In this document: positions 51,430-59,717 of the stretch, piece after piece | Numbering within the stretch: position 1 is the stretch's first letter | How the letters are laid out: each line of letters starts with the position of its first letter | Assembly (NCBI GenBank): GCA_964626755.1 | Contig: CAZVGO010000020.1 | Span: 1-64,000, forward strand | Direction of reading: 5' to 3' | DNA: 64,000 nucleotides | Source: JACDAV01 sp964626755 | Lineage (GTDB): Bacteria; Chloroflexota; Limnocylindria; Limnocylindrales; CSP1-4 | Notes under the pieces: generated by a model | The model's input: the letters and a program-made list of their open reading frames with translations, nothing else | Databases searched by the model: none | What the model was told of the DNA's origin: nothing | Position numbers and translations under genes: made by a program

Positions 51430-51670
51430 GTCTCCCGCCCTGTGCGCAGTGCTACCCGGAGTGGATGCCCAATACAAATGGGCACAGTCATCAGCTATTC
51501 GATTCCGTGGCTGCCCGCCGTGGACCGACGCTACGGCCCGATCTCGGCGAAAGCGACCCAGATGACATCCAGCGGCCTTGCGTCCGACCGCACGGGAAGC
51601 ACGCTCAGAATCCTGTCCCCCGCAAGCACAACGAGCAGGCTGGTCGGCCGAAGTCGCCTGACGCGGGGAC
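51430..51670. other. 241-nt junction sequence
   Basis: No supported gene. It has a hairpin with 6-bp arms TGCCCA/TGGGCA and a 7-nt loop (51466-51484), which could be a weak terminator. It follows directly the tRNA fragment and leads to the end of the PIN gene. Confidence 0.4.
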
Positions 51671-52087
51671 TCAACCAGGAGGCGTGCCGACAACCTCGAC
51701 AGTGATGCCGAGCTCGGGCCATCGAGCGTCGGTTGTCACGACCCGATCTGCCTCCAGGACGATCGCGGTCGCGACGACGAGCGCGTCAGGAAGGCGGAGA
51801 CGATTCCCGTGGCGGGCACGCAGCTCGGCGGCTCGATGGGCGATCTGCCGAGTAGCTGCCTCGACGGACGCCGGCAGCGCTTCCAGGAATTCCTCGACTG
51901 CCGCGCCGCTTGCCTGACTCCGCCGCAAGGGTGCGACGAGGACTTCTGCGTATGCCGAGGCTGGCACCACGAAGCGATCGCCGCGACCGCGGGCGGACGC
52001 GAGCGCCTGGCGCGCAGGGTCGTGATGAGCATCCTCCGCGTTCAGGACTGCGATCAGCACCCCGGCGTCGAGGACGGTTAGGTCCAC
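51671..52087 (-). CDS. PIN-domain toxin (VapC family)
   Basis: The 138-residue PIN protein has Asp7 in TVLDAGVLIAVLN, Glu in AYAEVLVAPL, Asp in LRLPDALVVATA and a fourth Asp in VVTTDARW, so all acidic positions are present. It would be an Mg-dependent ribonuclease. It overlaps the AbrB-type antitoxin gene by 10 nt. The pair lies in the left tRNA-bounded cassette and could stabilise it. Confidence 0.93.
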   Translation of the reverse strand: MDLTVLDAGVLIAVLNAEDAHHDPARQALASARGRGDRFVVPASAYAEVLVAPLRRSQASGAAVEEFLEALPASVEAATRQIAHRAAELRARHGNRLRLPDALVVATAIVLEADRVVTTDARWPELGITVEVVGTPPG

Positions 52088-52329
52088 TCGCGACGGAGAT
52101 CGTCGAGGTATCCGTCCGGATAGACCCCGGTCAAGGCGCCCGCGTACCGCTCGAGCGGATCCTCTTCCCGAACAAGGGTGATCTGACCCGGTCCGCTGAC
52201 GTCCGCGCGCAACCGATCACCGACCTTAAGGCCGGCGCCGGCGAGCGCCTCCACCGGGATCGTGACCTGATTCTTCGCACTGATCCTGGTCCGACCCCGG
52301 CGGCGTCTGGGCTTTACTTCTTCAGGCAT
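52078..52329 (-). CDS. Antitoxin with SpoVT/AbrB domain (VapB-like)
   Basis: The 83-residue protein has an AbrB swapped-hairpin motif (RTRISAKNQVTIPVEALAGAGLKVGDRL), preceded by a basic Arg/Lys patch, and an acidic C-terminal tail (DPLERYAGALTGVYPDGYLDDL) that should bind the PIN toxin. A dyad GGTAA-AGG-TTACC starts 2 nt before the ATG and holds a TAACCT box on the minus strand, so it probably represses its own leaderless transcript. Confidence 0.92.
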   Translation of the reverse strand: MPEEVKPRRRRGRTRISAKNQVTIPVEALAGAGLKVGDRLRADVSGPGQITLVREEDPLERYAGALTGVYPDGYLDDLRREWT

Positions 52330-52330
52330 G

Positions 52331-52343
52331 GGTAAAGGTTACC
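52331..52343. promoter_or_regulatory. Operator dyad of the AbrB/PIN pair, with -10 box
   Basis: GGTAAAGGTTACC has perfect 5-bp arms around a 3-nt centre. On the minus strand TAACCT (52336-52341) ends 6 nt before the antitoxin ATG, so the dyad overlaps the -10 box. Confidence 0.6.
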
Positions 52344-52484
52344 GTCCGGGATTGGTCCCGTCAATCCTGCCGCGCTGTCCGCCCCCGGTTCCGGTGTGTC
52401 CAACCGGGACGCGGTCTAAGCGTGGATCGAGGGAATTCCGCGGCCTGAACTGCCGGAGCATCCTCGGCGGCGGGCTTGACTCAC

Positions 52485-53066
52485 TCAGGAAGGGCGCAGC
52501 TCGATCAGGTCCATGAGGTCGTTCGTAGGCGCCAGGGCCTGATCGGGCTCGGCGTCCATCGCCTGGAGCACCTTGCTGTAGAACGTGCGGGCCGCGGCGG
52601 CCAGCGTGACGTCGAAGATCTCGGCGTCGGTCAGCCCGTGGGCGCGCAGGCCCTCGACATCCTCGGGCGCGATCTTGTTCGCGTCCATGGCAACCTGCTC
52701 GGCGAAGGCCATGATCGCCACCTCGCTCGGCTCCAGGCCTGCCTCCGCGGAGCGGAAATCGCGGGTGATCGCCTCAAGCTGCGGGCGCTCAACGACGTCC
52801 GACTCCAGCAATACGGCCGCGTGGGCGCTCACGCAGTATCGGCAGCGGATCGCACCGGCGGCCGCCAGGGTAGCGAGCTCGTAGCGGCGCAAGTCCATCC
52901 GGCCCCGGATCGAGCCGACGAGCTGACGCCACGCCGCCCGCGCCGCCGGGTTGAGGCCGAAGAGACGCACCTGGTTGGGCAGGTATCCCGCATCGGCCTG
53001 GGCCTCGTCATAGAGCTCTTTGACGGCGCCCTCGGCCTCCTCGGGAGCGACGGTGCGAACGTACAT
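52485..53066 (-). CDS. AhpD-like/carboxymuconolactone decarboxylase-family protein
   Basis: From the ATG at 53066 the protein is 193 residues. The CMD/AhpD core has ELATLAAAGAIRCRYCVSAHA with the CxxC...H active site. Such proteins are thiol-dependent peroxidase partners or related redox proteins. GGAGGG lies about 10 nt before the ATG; the longer frame to 53132 is not needed. It lies in the left tRNA-bounded cassette with the AbrB/PIN pair. Confidence 0.88.
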   Translation of the reverse strand: MYVRTVAPEEAEGAVKELYDEAQADAGYLPNQVRLFGLNPAARAAWRQLVGSIRGRMDLRRYELATLAAAGAIRCRYCVSAHAAVLLESDVVERPQLEAITRDFRSAEAGLEPSEVAIMAFAEQVAMDANKIAPEDVEGLRAHGLTDAEIFDVTLAAAARTFYSKVLQAMDAEPDQALAPTNDLMDLIELRPS

Positions 53067-53270
53067 CGGGGATGGCCCTCCGGCTTCGGCGGTGACGGGG
53101 CGCAGCGTAGCAGCGCCTCCGCGGCGCGTCACCCGGGCGCAGGATCACCGCGCGATGAGTTCTACCGACGTCCGGCGGCTTCAGCTGGTTCGAGCGTTGT
53201 GCTGGCGAGATGAGCGTGAACCGCGCCGATCGACCGAGCGCGCGAGGAGCTGCTGTCCGCAATCAGCACC

Positions 53271-53276
53271 TATAAT
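53271..53276 (+). promoter_or_regulatory. -10 box TATAAT of tRNA-Thr
   Basis: A consensus TATAAT ends 8 nt before the first base of the tRNA. It is absent in front of the truncated copy at 51393. A -35 is not clear. Confidence 0.7.
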
Positions 53277-53284
53277 CGTGCGGC

Positions 53285-53359
53285 GCCGACATAGCTCAGC
53301 GGTAGAGCAGCTGTTTCGTAAACAGCAGGTCCTCGGTTCAAATCCGAGTGTCGGCTCCA
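53285..53359 (+). tRNA. tRNA-Thr(CGT), with encoded CCA
   Basis: A full cloverleaf: acceptor GCCGACA/TGTCGGC, D-stem GCTC/GAGC, anticodon stem GCTGT/ACAGC with loop TTCGTAA (anticodon CGT, reading ACG), variable AGGTC, T-stem CTCGG/CCGAG with loop TTCAAAT, discriminator T and genomic CCA. Halves of it are repeated on both sides (51393-51429 and 57237-57274), so it seems to be a preferred integration or recombination site. Confidence 0.97.
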
Positions 53360-53408
53360 CTCCTCCCCAACGACGGCGTGACCTCGGGGTCCGTTTGCCC
53401 TTTGCGGC

Positions 53409-53987
53409 TCAGCGATCGACGGTGACGTCAGTCGCCGTGAAGGACGGCGTGCCGCTGGCACGGGGGTTCGCCCCTCCGCCGGGCCCGAGCGGCCCGCCGC
53501 CCGCGGCGCGAACGGTCACTTCATCGCCCGCTGCGACGGCATTGGCGTCCGCCGCGGTGGCCTCGTGGTACGCCGTGCCGGCATCGAGGGTGACGGTCAC
53601 CTCCTGGCCGTTGGCCGTTTGGATGACCAGCGTCGACCCGTCGACGGACTTGACGGTGCCTTCGATCGTCAGCCCGCCACCGAACCCGCCACCGCCGCCA
53701 CCGAACCCGCCACCGGGTCCGCCGGCGCCGGGGTTGAAGCTGCCGGTTGGCACGAAGCCCCCGCCGGGGACGCTCGCCTGCGCCGGGGCCGTCGTCCGGC
53801 CGACCGCAAAGGCCACCCCGCCGACGGCGACGACGAGCGCGATCGCGAGGATGTAGTCGAGCGGCCCGCGCTTCTTGGCCGCCGCCACCATGACGGGCTG
53901 GACAGGAACGACTCTCGAGCCCGCGGGCGGAGTTGGTGCTCCCGCCACCGGCCGAGTCGTCGGGACGGGCTCGTTGGGGTTGGTCAC
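53409..53987 (-). CDS. DUF5666-like membrane-anchored protein
   Basis: From the GTG at 53987 (AGGAGA upstream) the protein is 192 residues. It has a Pro-rich cytoplasmic part, one helix (YILAIALVVAVGGVAFAVG), a Gly-rich linker (about 85-115) and a small beta domain (IEGTVKSVDGSTLVIQTANG, then EVTVTLDAGTAYHE) of the DUF5666/OB-like type. It is the last gene of the MacA/MacB-type operon. The Gly-rich linker resembles that of the adaptor protein at 55907. A role in the efflux complex is an inference. Confidence 0.78.
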   Translation of the reverse strand: MTNPNEPVPTTRPVAGAPTPPAGSRVVPVQPVMVAAAKKRGPLDYILAIALVVAVGGVAFAVGRTTAPAQASVPGGGFVPTGSFNPGAGGPGGGFGGGGGGFGGGLTIEGTVKSVDGSTLVIQTANGQEVTVTLDAGTAYHEATAADANAVAAGDEVTVRAAGGGPLGPGGGANPRASGTPSFTATDVTVDR

Positions 53988-54006
53988 GGAACGATCTCCT
54001 TCAGAG

Positions 54007-55200
54007 TCATTCGTAGCGCAGCGCGCTGATGGGATCGAGACGGGCGGCTTGGCGCGCCGGCCAGACACCGAACACAACACCGACCACCAGGCTGAAGAGG
54101 ACGGCGACGACGAGGGTCGTCGGGCTGAAGGCGAAGTTCCAGCCGGCGATCTGGCCGATCGCGGCGGAAGCCGCGAGGCCGGTGACGATGCCGATGAGCC
54201 CGCCGAGGAGTGAGAGGGTCAGTGCCTCGACGAGAAACTGGGCGAGGATGTCCCGTCCCCGTGCGCCGACGGCTTTGCGGATCCCGATCTCGCGCGTCCG
54301 CTCACGGACCGAGACCAGCATGATGTTCATGATCCCGATGCCGCCGACGACGAGCGAGATGGACGCGATCCCGCCGAGGAGCAGGGTCAATGTGCCGCTG
54401 ATCGACTCCGCCGCCTCGAGCAGCTGTGCCTGGTCGAAGACGCTGAAGTCATCGTCCTCGGTGGCCCCGAGCTCGTGGCGTTCGCGGAGGAGGGATCTGA
54501 TCTCGGTGTTCGCAGCGTCCATCTGAGCGGCATCTGCGACGCTCACTCCGATCGATCGGACGCCGTCGCCGCCAACGAAGTACTTCTGCACGACGCTGAT
54601 CGGCACGAGGACCTCGTCGTCGGGGTCGGCGCCGCCGGTGCCGCCCTTCGGCTGGAGGATGCCGATCAGCGTGAACGGCAGGCCGCCGATCTCGATCTCG
54701 GTCCCGAGGTCCTCTGCGCCGAGACCAAGATCGCGTGCGGTGGTTGAGCCCAGCACGGCGACGCGGAGCCCACGCTCCACCGTCATGTCTGTCAGGAAGG
54801 AGCCCTGCCAGATCTCGTAGGCGCGAACCGAGGGGTACGCCTCGGTCGTGCCGAGGATCGTCGTGTCGGTCGATTCGTCGCCCGCCGTAACGGTGGCGCT
54901 CGTCGACACTTCGGGGGCGACGCCGGCCAGGGACGTGAGCTCGCCGATCGCCACGGCGTCCTCGAGATCGAGCGTCGATGTGGCGTTCGCGCCGAATCCG
55001 CCGGTCGCGCCGATGGTCAGGAGGTTCGTGCCGAGGCCGCTGAGGCGAGCGGTGATGTTCGTGGTCGTGCCCTGACCCACACCGACCAGCGCGACGACCG
55101 AAGCGACCCCGATGATCACGCCGAGCATCGTCAACGCCGCCCGGAGCCGATGCGTCCGGAGCCGAGAGAAGGCGAGGCGAAGGAGTTCGAGGACGCTCAT
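54007..55200 (-). CDS. MacB-type ABC transporter permease
   Basis: The 397-residue protein has a first helix (about 20-40: ALTMLGVIIGVASVVALVGVG), a large MacB-PCD extracytoplasmic domain (about 45-260) and three helices of the FtsX domain (about 278-300, 325-352, 360-382) with VRERTREIGIRKAVGAR, typical of MacB/LolE mechanotransmission proteins. It overlaps the ATPase gene by 4 nt. It probably exports peptides, lipids or drugs with the MacA-like adaptor. Confidence 0.94.
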   Translation of the reverse strand: MSVLELLRLAFSRLRTHRLRAALTMLGVIIGVASVVALVGVGQGTTTNITARLSGLGTNLLTIGATGGFGANATSTLDLEDAVAIGELTSLAGVAPEVSTSATVTAGDESTDTTILGTTEAYPSVRAYEIWQGSFLTDMTVERGLRVAVLGSTTARDLGLGAEDLGTEIEIGGLPFTLIGILQPKGGTGGADPDDEVLVPISVVQKYFVGGDGVRSIGVSVADAAQMDAANTEIRSLLRERHELGATEDDDFSVFDQAQLLEAAESISGTLTLLLGGIASISLVVGGIGIMNIMLVSVRERTREIGIRKAVGARGRDILAQFLVEALTLSLLGGLIGIVTGLAASAAIGQIAGWNFAFSPTTLVVAVLFSLVVGVVFGVWPARQAARLDPISALRYE

Positions 55201-55910
55201 GCGGCCCTTCCCCCGCCATCGATGGAGGCGATCCGGCCGTCGCGGAGGTGGATTCGACGCGTCGCGCTGGCCGCGACATCGGGATCGTGAGTGATGAGGA
55301 CGATCGTCCGACCCGTGGCATGCAGCTCGCGGAGCAAGGCGATCACCTCAGCTCCCGAATGGCTGTCGAGGTTGCCCGTTGGCTCGTCGGCGAGGATGAG
55401 CGCGGGCTCGGCTACGATGGCCCGTGCCACGGCGGCTCGCTGCTGCTGGCCGCCTGACAGCTCGGTCGGTTCATGGTCGATGCGGTCACCCAGACCGAGG
55501 CGCTCGAGCGCGGCGCGAGCCCGAGCCATGCGTTCGCGGCGCCCGACGCCCTGATACAGGAGCGGCGTCGCGACGTTGTCGAGCGCCGTGGTCCGCGGCA
55601 GCAGGTTGTAGGACTGGAAGATGAAGCCGATCGTGCGGCTGCGGAGCTGCGCCAGGCCGTCGTCGTCGAGGGCTGCGACGGGCGTCCCGGCCAGCTCGTA
55701 GATGCCGGCCGTGGGACGGTCCAGGCAACCGAGGATGTTCATCATCGTGCTCTTGCCCGAACCCGACGGACCGACGATGGCGATGAATTCCCCGGGCCAA
55801 ACATCCAGGCTCACGCCGTCGAGGGCTGGGACGGGCAGGCCGCCCATCTGGTAGTGCCGTTGGACGTCGCGGAGTCGAAGGACGGGCGCCGATATCACGG
55901 GGGCGCTCAC
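55197..55910 (-). CDS. MacB/LolD-type ABC transporter ATPase
   Basis: The 237-residue ATPase has Walker A GPSGSGKST near residue 48-56, Q-loop FIFQSYNLLPRTTALDNV, signature LSGGQQQR, Walker B LILADEPTGNLD and switch His in LITHDPDVA. It is a separate polypeptide from the permease, as in many Gram-positive and Chloroflexota systems. It overlaps both neighbours by 4 nt. Confidence 0.95.
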   Translation of the reverse strand: MSAPVISAPVLRLRDVQRHYQMGGLPVPALDGVSLDVWPGEFIAIVGPSGSGKSTMMNILGCLDRPTAGIYELAGTPVAALDDDGLAQLRSRTIGFIFQSYNLLPRTTALDNVATPLLYQGVGRRERMARARAALERLGLGDRIDHEPTELSGGQQQRAAVARAIVAEPALILADEPTGNLDSHSGAEVIALLRELHATGRTIVLITHDPDVAASATRRIHLRDGRIASIDGGGRAA

Positions 55911-57130
55911 GGCTGCGCCCCGCCACCGCCACCACCGCCGCGGCCTGGGATGAACCCGCCACCGCCCCCGCCGCCGCCTGGGATGAACCCGCCCCCGCCC
56001 CCGCCGCCGCCTGGGATCCCGAACCCGCCCGTACCGGTGGTCGATCCACCGGCGAGGTCACTGGCCGTTCCCGTCACCACGGTCGTCCCAGCGGAGAGGC
56101 CGCTCGTGATCTCGGCAAGGGAAGCGGTGGTCAGGCCGACCTCAACGGGAACCGCGGTGACGGAGCCGTCGCCGGCGAGCGTGCGGACGCGGTAGTTGCC
56201 CCCGGTTCCCTGGAGCGCCGCGGTGGGAACGGTGAGGACGCCCTCCGCCGTCGCGGTCGTGATCGTAATGTCAGCCGACATCCCGGCGTGCGCGTCCTCA
56301 GGTGTCTCGTCGAGGACGACCGTCACCGGGTACGACACGATGCTGCCCCCTTCGTTGGCCAGCGGGGAGATGGCGGTCACCGTGCCCGTGACGTCGGCAC
56401 CAACCGCGTCGATCGAAACCGTCGCGGTTTGGCCGACCTCCACCGACGCGAGGTCGCTCTCCACGACATCGGTCGTCACCTGGAGGCCCGGGGCATCGAT
56501 GACGATCGCCGCGCCAGCCGGCGCATCGAAGCCCGTTGCGATGTTGACCTCGGTGATCACGCCGTCGATGGGCGCGGTCAAGGTCGCCGCGGCAAGCTGG
56601 GCCTGGATCCCGGCGACCTTTGCGTCCGCGTCGGCAACCTGGTTGCGCGCGTTGTTGCGGGCGATCGTGGCCTTGCGGATCGACTGCGTCGTGTCGTCGT
56701 CCTCCTTGGCCTCCTCGAGCGTGTCCACGGCGTCTCTGAGGCTGATCTGGGCCGACTGCTGGTCGTATGTCGCCGCCGTGAGCTGGCGCTCGAGGTCTGG
56801 GCTCTCCGCGACCGCGAGCGTGTCACCCGCCTTCACGGTCGAGCCGACCGATGCGGTGACCTCGGTCACGCGGAAGGTCGCCGGGCTCGCCGGGGACGAG
56901 ACGCCGTCGTTGACGATCCACGCGTCGAGGCCAAAGGCAACGGCGGTCCGCGAGGTTGCGGCCAGGGTCCCCGTGGCTGCGATCTCGGCGGTCACGTCGC
57001 CGACGGCTGCCGTGGCGGTCAGGTACTCGGGACCTTGCGCAGCACTCGCGCCGAAGACGCCGAACGAGTAGGCGAGCGCGCCGACACCGACGGCGCATAG
57101 GAGGGCGACTGCAGCGAGCTTCAGTTTCAT
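55907..57130 (-). CDS. HlyD/MacA-type adaptor protein
   Basis: The 407-residue protein has a signal-anchor helix (LKLAAVALLCAVGVGALAYSFG), a lipoyl-like half (AATGTLAATSRTAVAFGLD, then KAGDTLAVAESPDLE), a coiled-coil hairpin (about 130-175, with TLEEAKEDDDTTQSIRKA), a second half (ATLTAPIDGVITEVNIATG), a beta-barrel and a C-terminal Gly-rich tail with repeated GGGGFIPGG blocks. MacA-like proteins link MacB to a surface or outer component. GAGGA precedes the ATG. It is the first gene of the operon. Confidence 0.93.
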   Translation of the reverse strand: MKLKLAAVALLCAVGVGALAYSFGVFGASAAQGPEYLTATAAVGDVTAEIAATGTLAATSRTAVAFGLDAWIVNDGVSSPASPATFRVTEVTASVGSTVKAGDTLAVAESPDLERQLTAATYDQQSAQISLRDAVDTLEEAKEDDDTTQSIRKATIARNNARNQVADADAKVAGIQAQLAAATLTAPIDGVITEVNIATGFDAPAGAAIVIDAPGLQVTTDVVESDLASVEVGQTATVSIDAVGADVTGTVTAISPLANEGGSIVSYPVTVVLDETPEDAHAGMSADITITTATAEGVLTVPTAALQGTGGNYRVRTLAGDGSVTAVPVEVGLTTASLAEITSGLSAGTTVVTGTASDLAGGSTTGTGGFGIPGGGGGGGGFIPGGGGGGGGFIPGRGGGGGGGAQP

Positions 57131-57192
57131 CGGGTCCTCGAGTTGCGGTCGCTGGGGCAGGGCGTCTCCGCATACCTAACTTCCCGCTCCTG

Positions 57193-57202
57193 AGACAAGT
57201 CT
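57193..57202. promoter_or_regulatory. Small dyad upstream of the efflux operon
   Basis: AGACAAGTCT has 4-bp arms around AA and lies 63 nt before the adaptor gene start, inside the gap between that gene and the tRNA 3' half. It may be an operator of the efflux operon. Confidence 0.3.
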
Positions 57203-57236
57203 GAGAGTAGGATGAAGTGGTCAGACGAGAACACCT

Positions 57237-57274
57237 CAGGTCCTCGGTTCGAATCCGAGTGTCGGCTCCACTCC
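57237..57274 (+). repeat. 3' half of tRNA-Thr, truncated copy
   Basis: Matches 53326-53363 in 37 of 38 positions: last part of the anticodon-variable region, T-arm, acceptor strand, CCA and the following CTCC. The only difference is in the T-loop (TTCGAAT here, TTCAAAT in the intact gene). No 5' half precedes it. Together with the intact tRNA it brackets the efflux operon. Confidence 0.9.
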
Positions 57275-57359
57275 CCCGTTCCGTGCTCGGGAAGCCCTGC
57301 TGCCTGGGCTTCCGGGCCATGACCTCCACTGACGGCACCGTGAGGCGCTGAGACCCAGC

Positions 57360-59711
57360 ATGCGATCCGAATGGGGCGCGATCGAGGTCCGCGGGGCGCG
57401 CGAGAACAACCTCCGCGACGTCAGCCTCGATATCCCGAAACGCCGCCTGACGGTCTTCACCGGCGTGTCCGGCTCGGGCAAGAGCTCGCTCGTGTTCGAG
57501 ACGATCGCCGCCGAGTCGCGTCGCCTGATCAACGAGACGTACACCGCGTTCGTCCAGGGCTTCATGGGGACGCCGCCCCGGCCAGACGTCGACTCGCTCG
57601 AGGGCCTGACCGCGGCGATCGTCGTCGACCAGGAGCGGATGGGCGCCAATCCTCGCTCGACGGTCGGCACGGCCACCGATGCCCACGCCATGCTCCGGAT
57701 CATCTTCAGCCGCCTCGGCGAGCCGCACGTCGGCCCGGCCAGCGCGTTCTCGTTCAACGTCCCCGCCGGCAACATCCGCGGCGAGATCGTGCTGGAGAAG
57801 GGCCGCGCGGAGCCGGAGGAGCGGGATATCGCGCTCAGTGGCGGGATGTGCGCCGAGTGCGAGGGCCTCGGCCGGGTCTCGACCGTCGACGTCGACGCGC
57901 TCGTCGACCGGGACCGGAGCCTGAACGAGGGGGCGATCACGTTCCCGAACTTCCAGCCCGGCGGGTGGTACCACAGGATCTTCGTCGACTCGGGGTTCTT
58001 CGACCCGGACAAGAAGCTGCGCGACTACACCGAGGCCGAGTGGCAACGCCTGCTCCACGGCCCGGAGGCGAAGGTCAAGACCGAGCTCGTCACGCTGACC
58101 TACGAGGGGCTCGTCGACAAGATCCGGAGCCGCTACCTCGTCAAGGACGCCGAGTCCCTCCAGCCCAGCCTCCGGGCCGCCGTCGAGCGCATCGCGACCT
58201 TCTCCGCCTGTCCATCGTGCGGGGGGACCCGGCTGAACGCGTTGGCCCGCTCGTCGCTCATCGAGGGCCGCAGCATCGCCGATTGTGCGTCGATGCAGGT
58301 CAGCGACCTCGCCGCCTTCATCCGCGGGCTGCGGGCGCCGAACGCGAAGCCGATCGTCGACCAGCTCCTGGCGGTGCTCGACCACTTCGTCGAGATCGGC
58401 CTCGGCTACCTCAGCCTCGATCGCGAGACGTCGACGCTGTCCGGCGGCGAGGCCCAGCGGACGAAGATGGTCCGCCACCTCGGCTCGAGCCTGACCGACG
58501 TGACCTACGTGTTCGACGAGCCGACGATCGGCCTCCACGCGCACGACGTCCAGCAGATGAACGGGCTGCTCCGGCAGCTCCGAGACAAGGGCAACACCGT
58601 CCTCGTGGTCGAGCACGACCCGGAAGTCATCGGGATCGCGGACCACGTCGTCGATATGGGTCCCGGAGCGGGCACGCATGGCGGCACGGTCGTCTACGAG
58701 GGCCCGTTCGCCGGCCTGACGAGCTCCGGGACGCTGACGGGCCGCCACCTCGACGTCAAGCAGGAGCTGAAGACCGCTCCGCGGACGCCGCGTGGCTCGA
58801 TCCCCATACGCGACGCCCGGCTCCACAACCTCCGGGACGTCTCGGTCGACGTGCCGCTCGGCGTCCTGGTCGCGGTCACCGGCGTGGCGGGGTCCGGCAA
58901 GAGCTCGCTCATCCACGGCTGCCTGCCACGGACGGACCCGTCGGTCACGTTCATCGACCAGTCGGCGATCCGCGGTTCGCGTCGCTCCAATCCGGCGACG
59001 TACACCGGCATCCTCGACCCGATCCGGAAGGCCTTCGCGAGCGCGAACGGCGTGAAGCCGGCGCTGTTCAGCGCCAACTCGGAGGGCGCCTGTCCGGCCT
59101 GCAACGGCCTCGGCATGATCTATACGGACCTCGCGTTCATGGCCGGCGTCGTCAGCGTCTGCGAGGTGTGCGAGGGCCGCCGCTTCAGCGACGAGGTCCT
59201 CGGCTACCGGCTGCGCGGCAGGAATATCGACGACGTGCTCCGGATGTCCGTTGAGGAGGCGGCTGCGTTCTTCACCGAGAAGCCGGTCCGGGTCATGCTC
59301 GACCGGCTCGCCGACGTCGGCCTGGGCTACCTCGCCCTCGGCCAGATGCTCAACACGCTCTCCGGCGGCGAGCGGCAGCGGCTGAAGCTCGCGATCGAGA
59401 TGTCCGGCGACTCGGAGGTCTACGTCCTCGACGAGCCAACGTCCGGCCTCCATCTGCACGATGTCGACCAGCTCATCAGGTTGCTCGACCGGCTCGTCGA
59501 GACCGGCCGAACCGTGATCGTCATCGAGCACAACCTCGACGTGGTCGCCCGCGCGGACTGGGTCATCGACCTCGGCCCGGGCGCGGGCCACGACGGCGGA
59601 CGGGTCATCTTCGAGGGCCAGCCGTCGGCGCTCGCCCGGGCCGACGGCTCGCTGACGGGCGAGCACCTCCGGCGGTGGCTGGAGCCCGCCGCCAGCGGCG
59701 CTCGATCGTGA
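57360..59711 (+). CDS. UvrA paralogue (ABC-ATPase, excinuclease-like)
   Basis: The 783-residue protein has two UvrA-type ATPase units with Walker A GVSGSGKSS (about 35-43) and GVAGSGKSS (about 512-520), signatures LSGGEAQR and LSGGERQR, and Walker B VFDEPTIGLH and VLDEPTSGLH. Zinc-finger cysteines are seen in CAECEGLG, CPSCGG, CPACNGLG and CEVCEG. It is about 150-200 residues shorter than housekeeping UvrA, mainly in the region of the UvrB-binding and insertion domains, so it belongs to the UvrA2/drug-resistance-associated group. It may handle DNA lesions or intercalating compounds without UvrB. Confidence 0.93.
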   Translation: MRSEWGAIEVRGARENNLRDVSLDIPKRRLTVFTGVSGSGKSSLVFETIAAESRRLINETYTAFVQGFMGTPPRPDVDSLEGLTAAIVVDQERMGANPRSTVGTATDAHAMLRIIFSRLGEPHVGPASAFSFNVPAGNIRGEIVLEKGRAEPEERDIALSGGMCAECEGLGRVSTVDVDALVDRDRSLNEGAITFPNFQPGGWYHRIFVDSGFFDPDKKLRDYTEAEWQRLLHGPEAKVKTELVTLTYEGLVDKIRSRYLVKDAESLQPSLRAAVERIATFSACPSCGGTRLNALARSSLIEGRSIADCASMQVSDLAAFIRGLRAPNAKPIVDQLLAVLDHFVEIGLGYLSLDRETSTLSGGEAQRTKMVRHLGSSLTDVTYVFDEPTIGLHAHDVQQMNGLLRQLRDKGNTVLVVEHDPEVIGIADHVVDMGPGAGTHGGTVVYEGPFAGLTSSGTLTGRHLDVKQELKTAPRTPRGSIPIRDARLHNLRDVSVDVPLGVLVAVTGVAGSGKSSLIHGCLPRTDPSVTFIDQSAIRGSRRSNPATYTGILDPIRKAFASANGVKPALFSANSEGACPACNGLGMIYTDLAFMAGVVSVCEVCEGRRFSDEVLGYRLRGRNIDDVLRMSVEEAAAFFTEKPVRVMLDRLADVGLGYLALGQMLNTLSGGERQRLKLAIEMSGDSEVYVLDEPTSGLHLHDVDQLIRLLDRLVETGRTVIVIEHNLDVVARADWVIDLGPGAGHDGGRVIFEGQPSALARADGSLTGEHLRRWLEPAASGARS

Positions 59712-59717
59712 TCTGTT

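Noticed and set aside
51393..51500. Second complete tRNA-Thr or intron-containing tRNA
   Set aside because: Only the first 37 nt match; no 3' half follows within the next 1.8 kb before the intact gene, and no promoter box is present.
56823..59666. Open frame of 947 codons on the minus strand
   Set aside because: Antisense to the UvrA paralogue with its two complete ATPase motif sets; shadow of codon bias.
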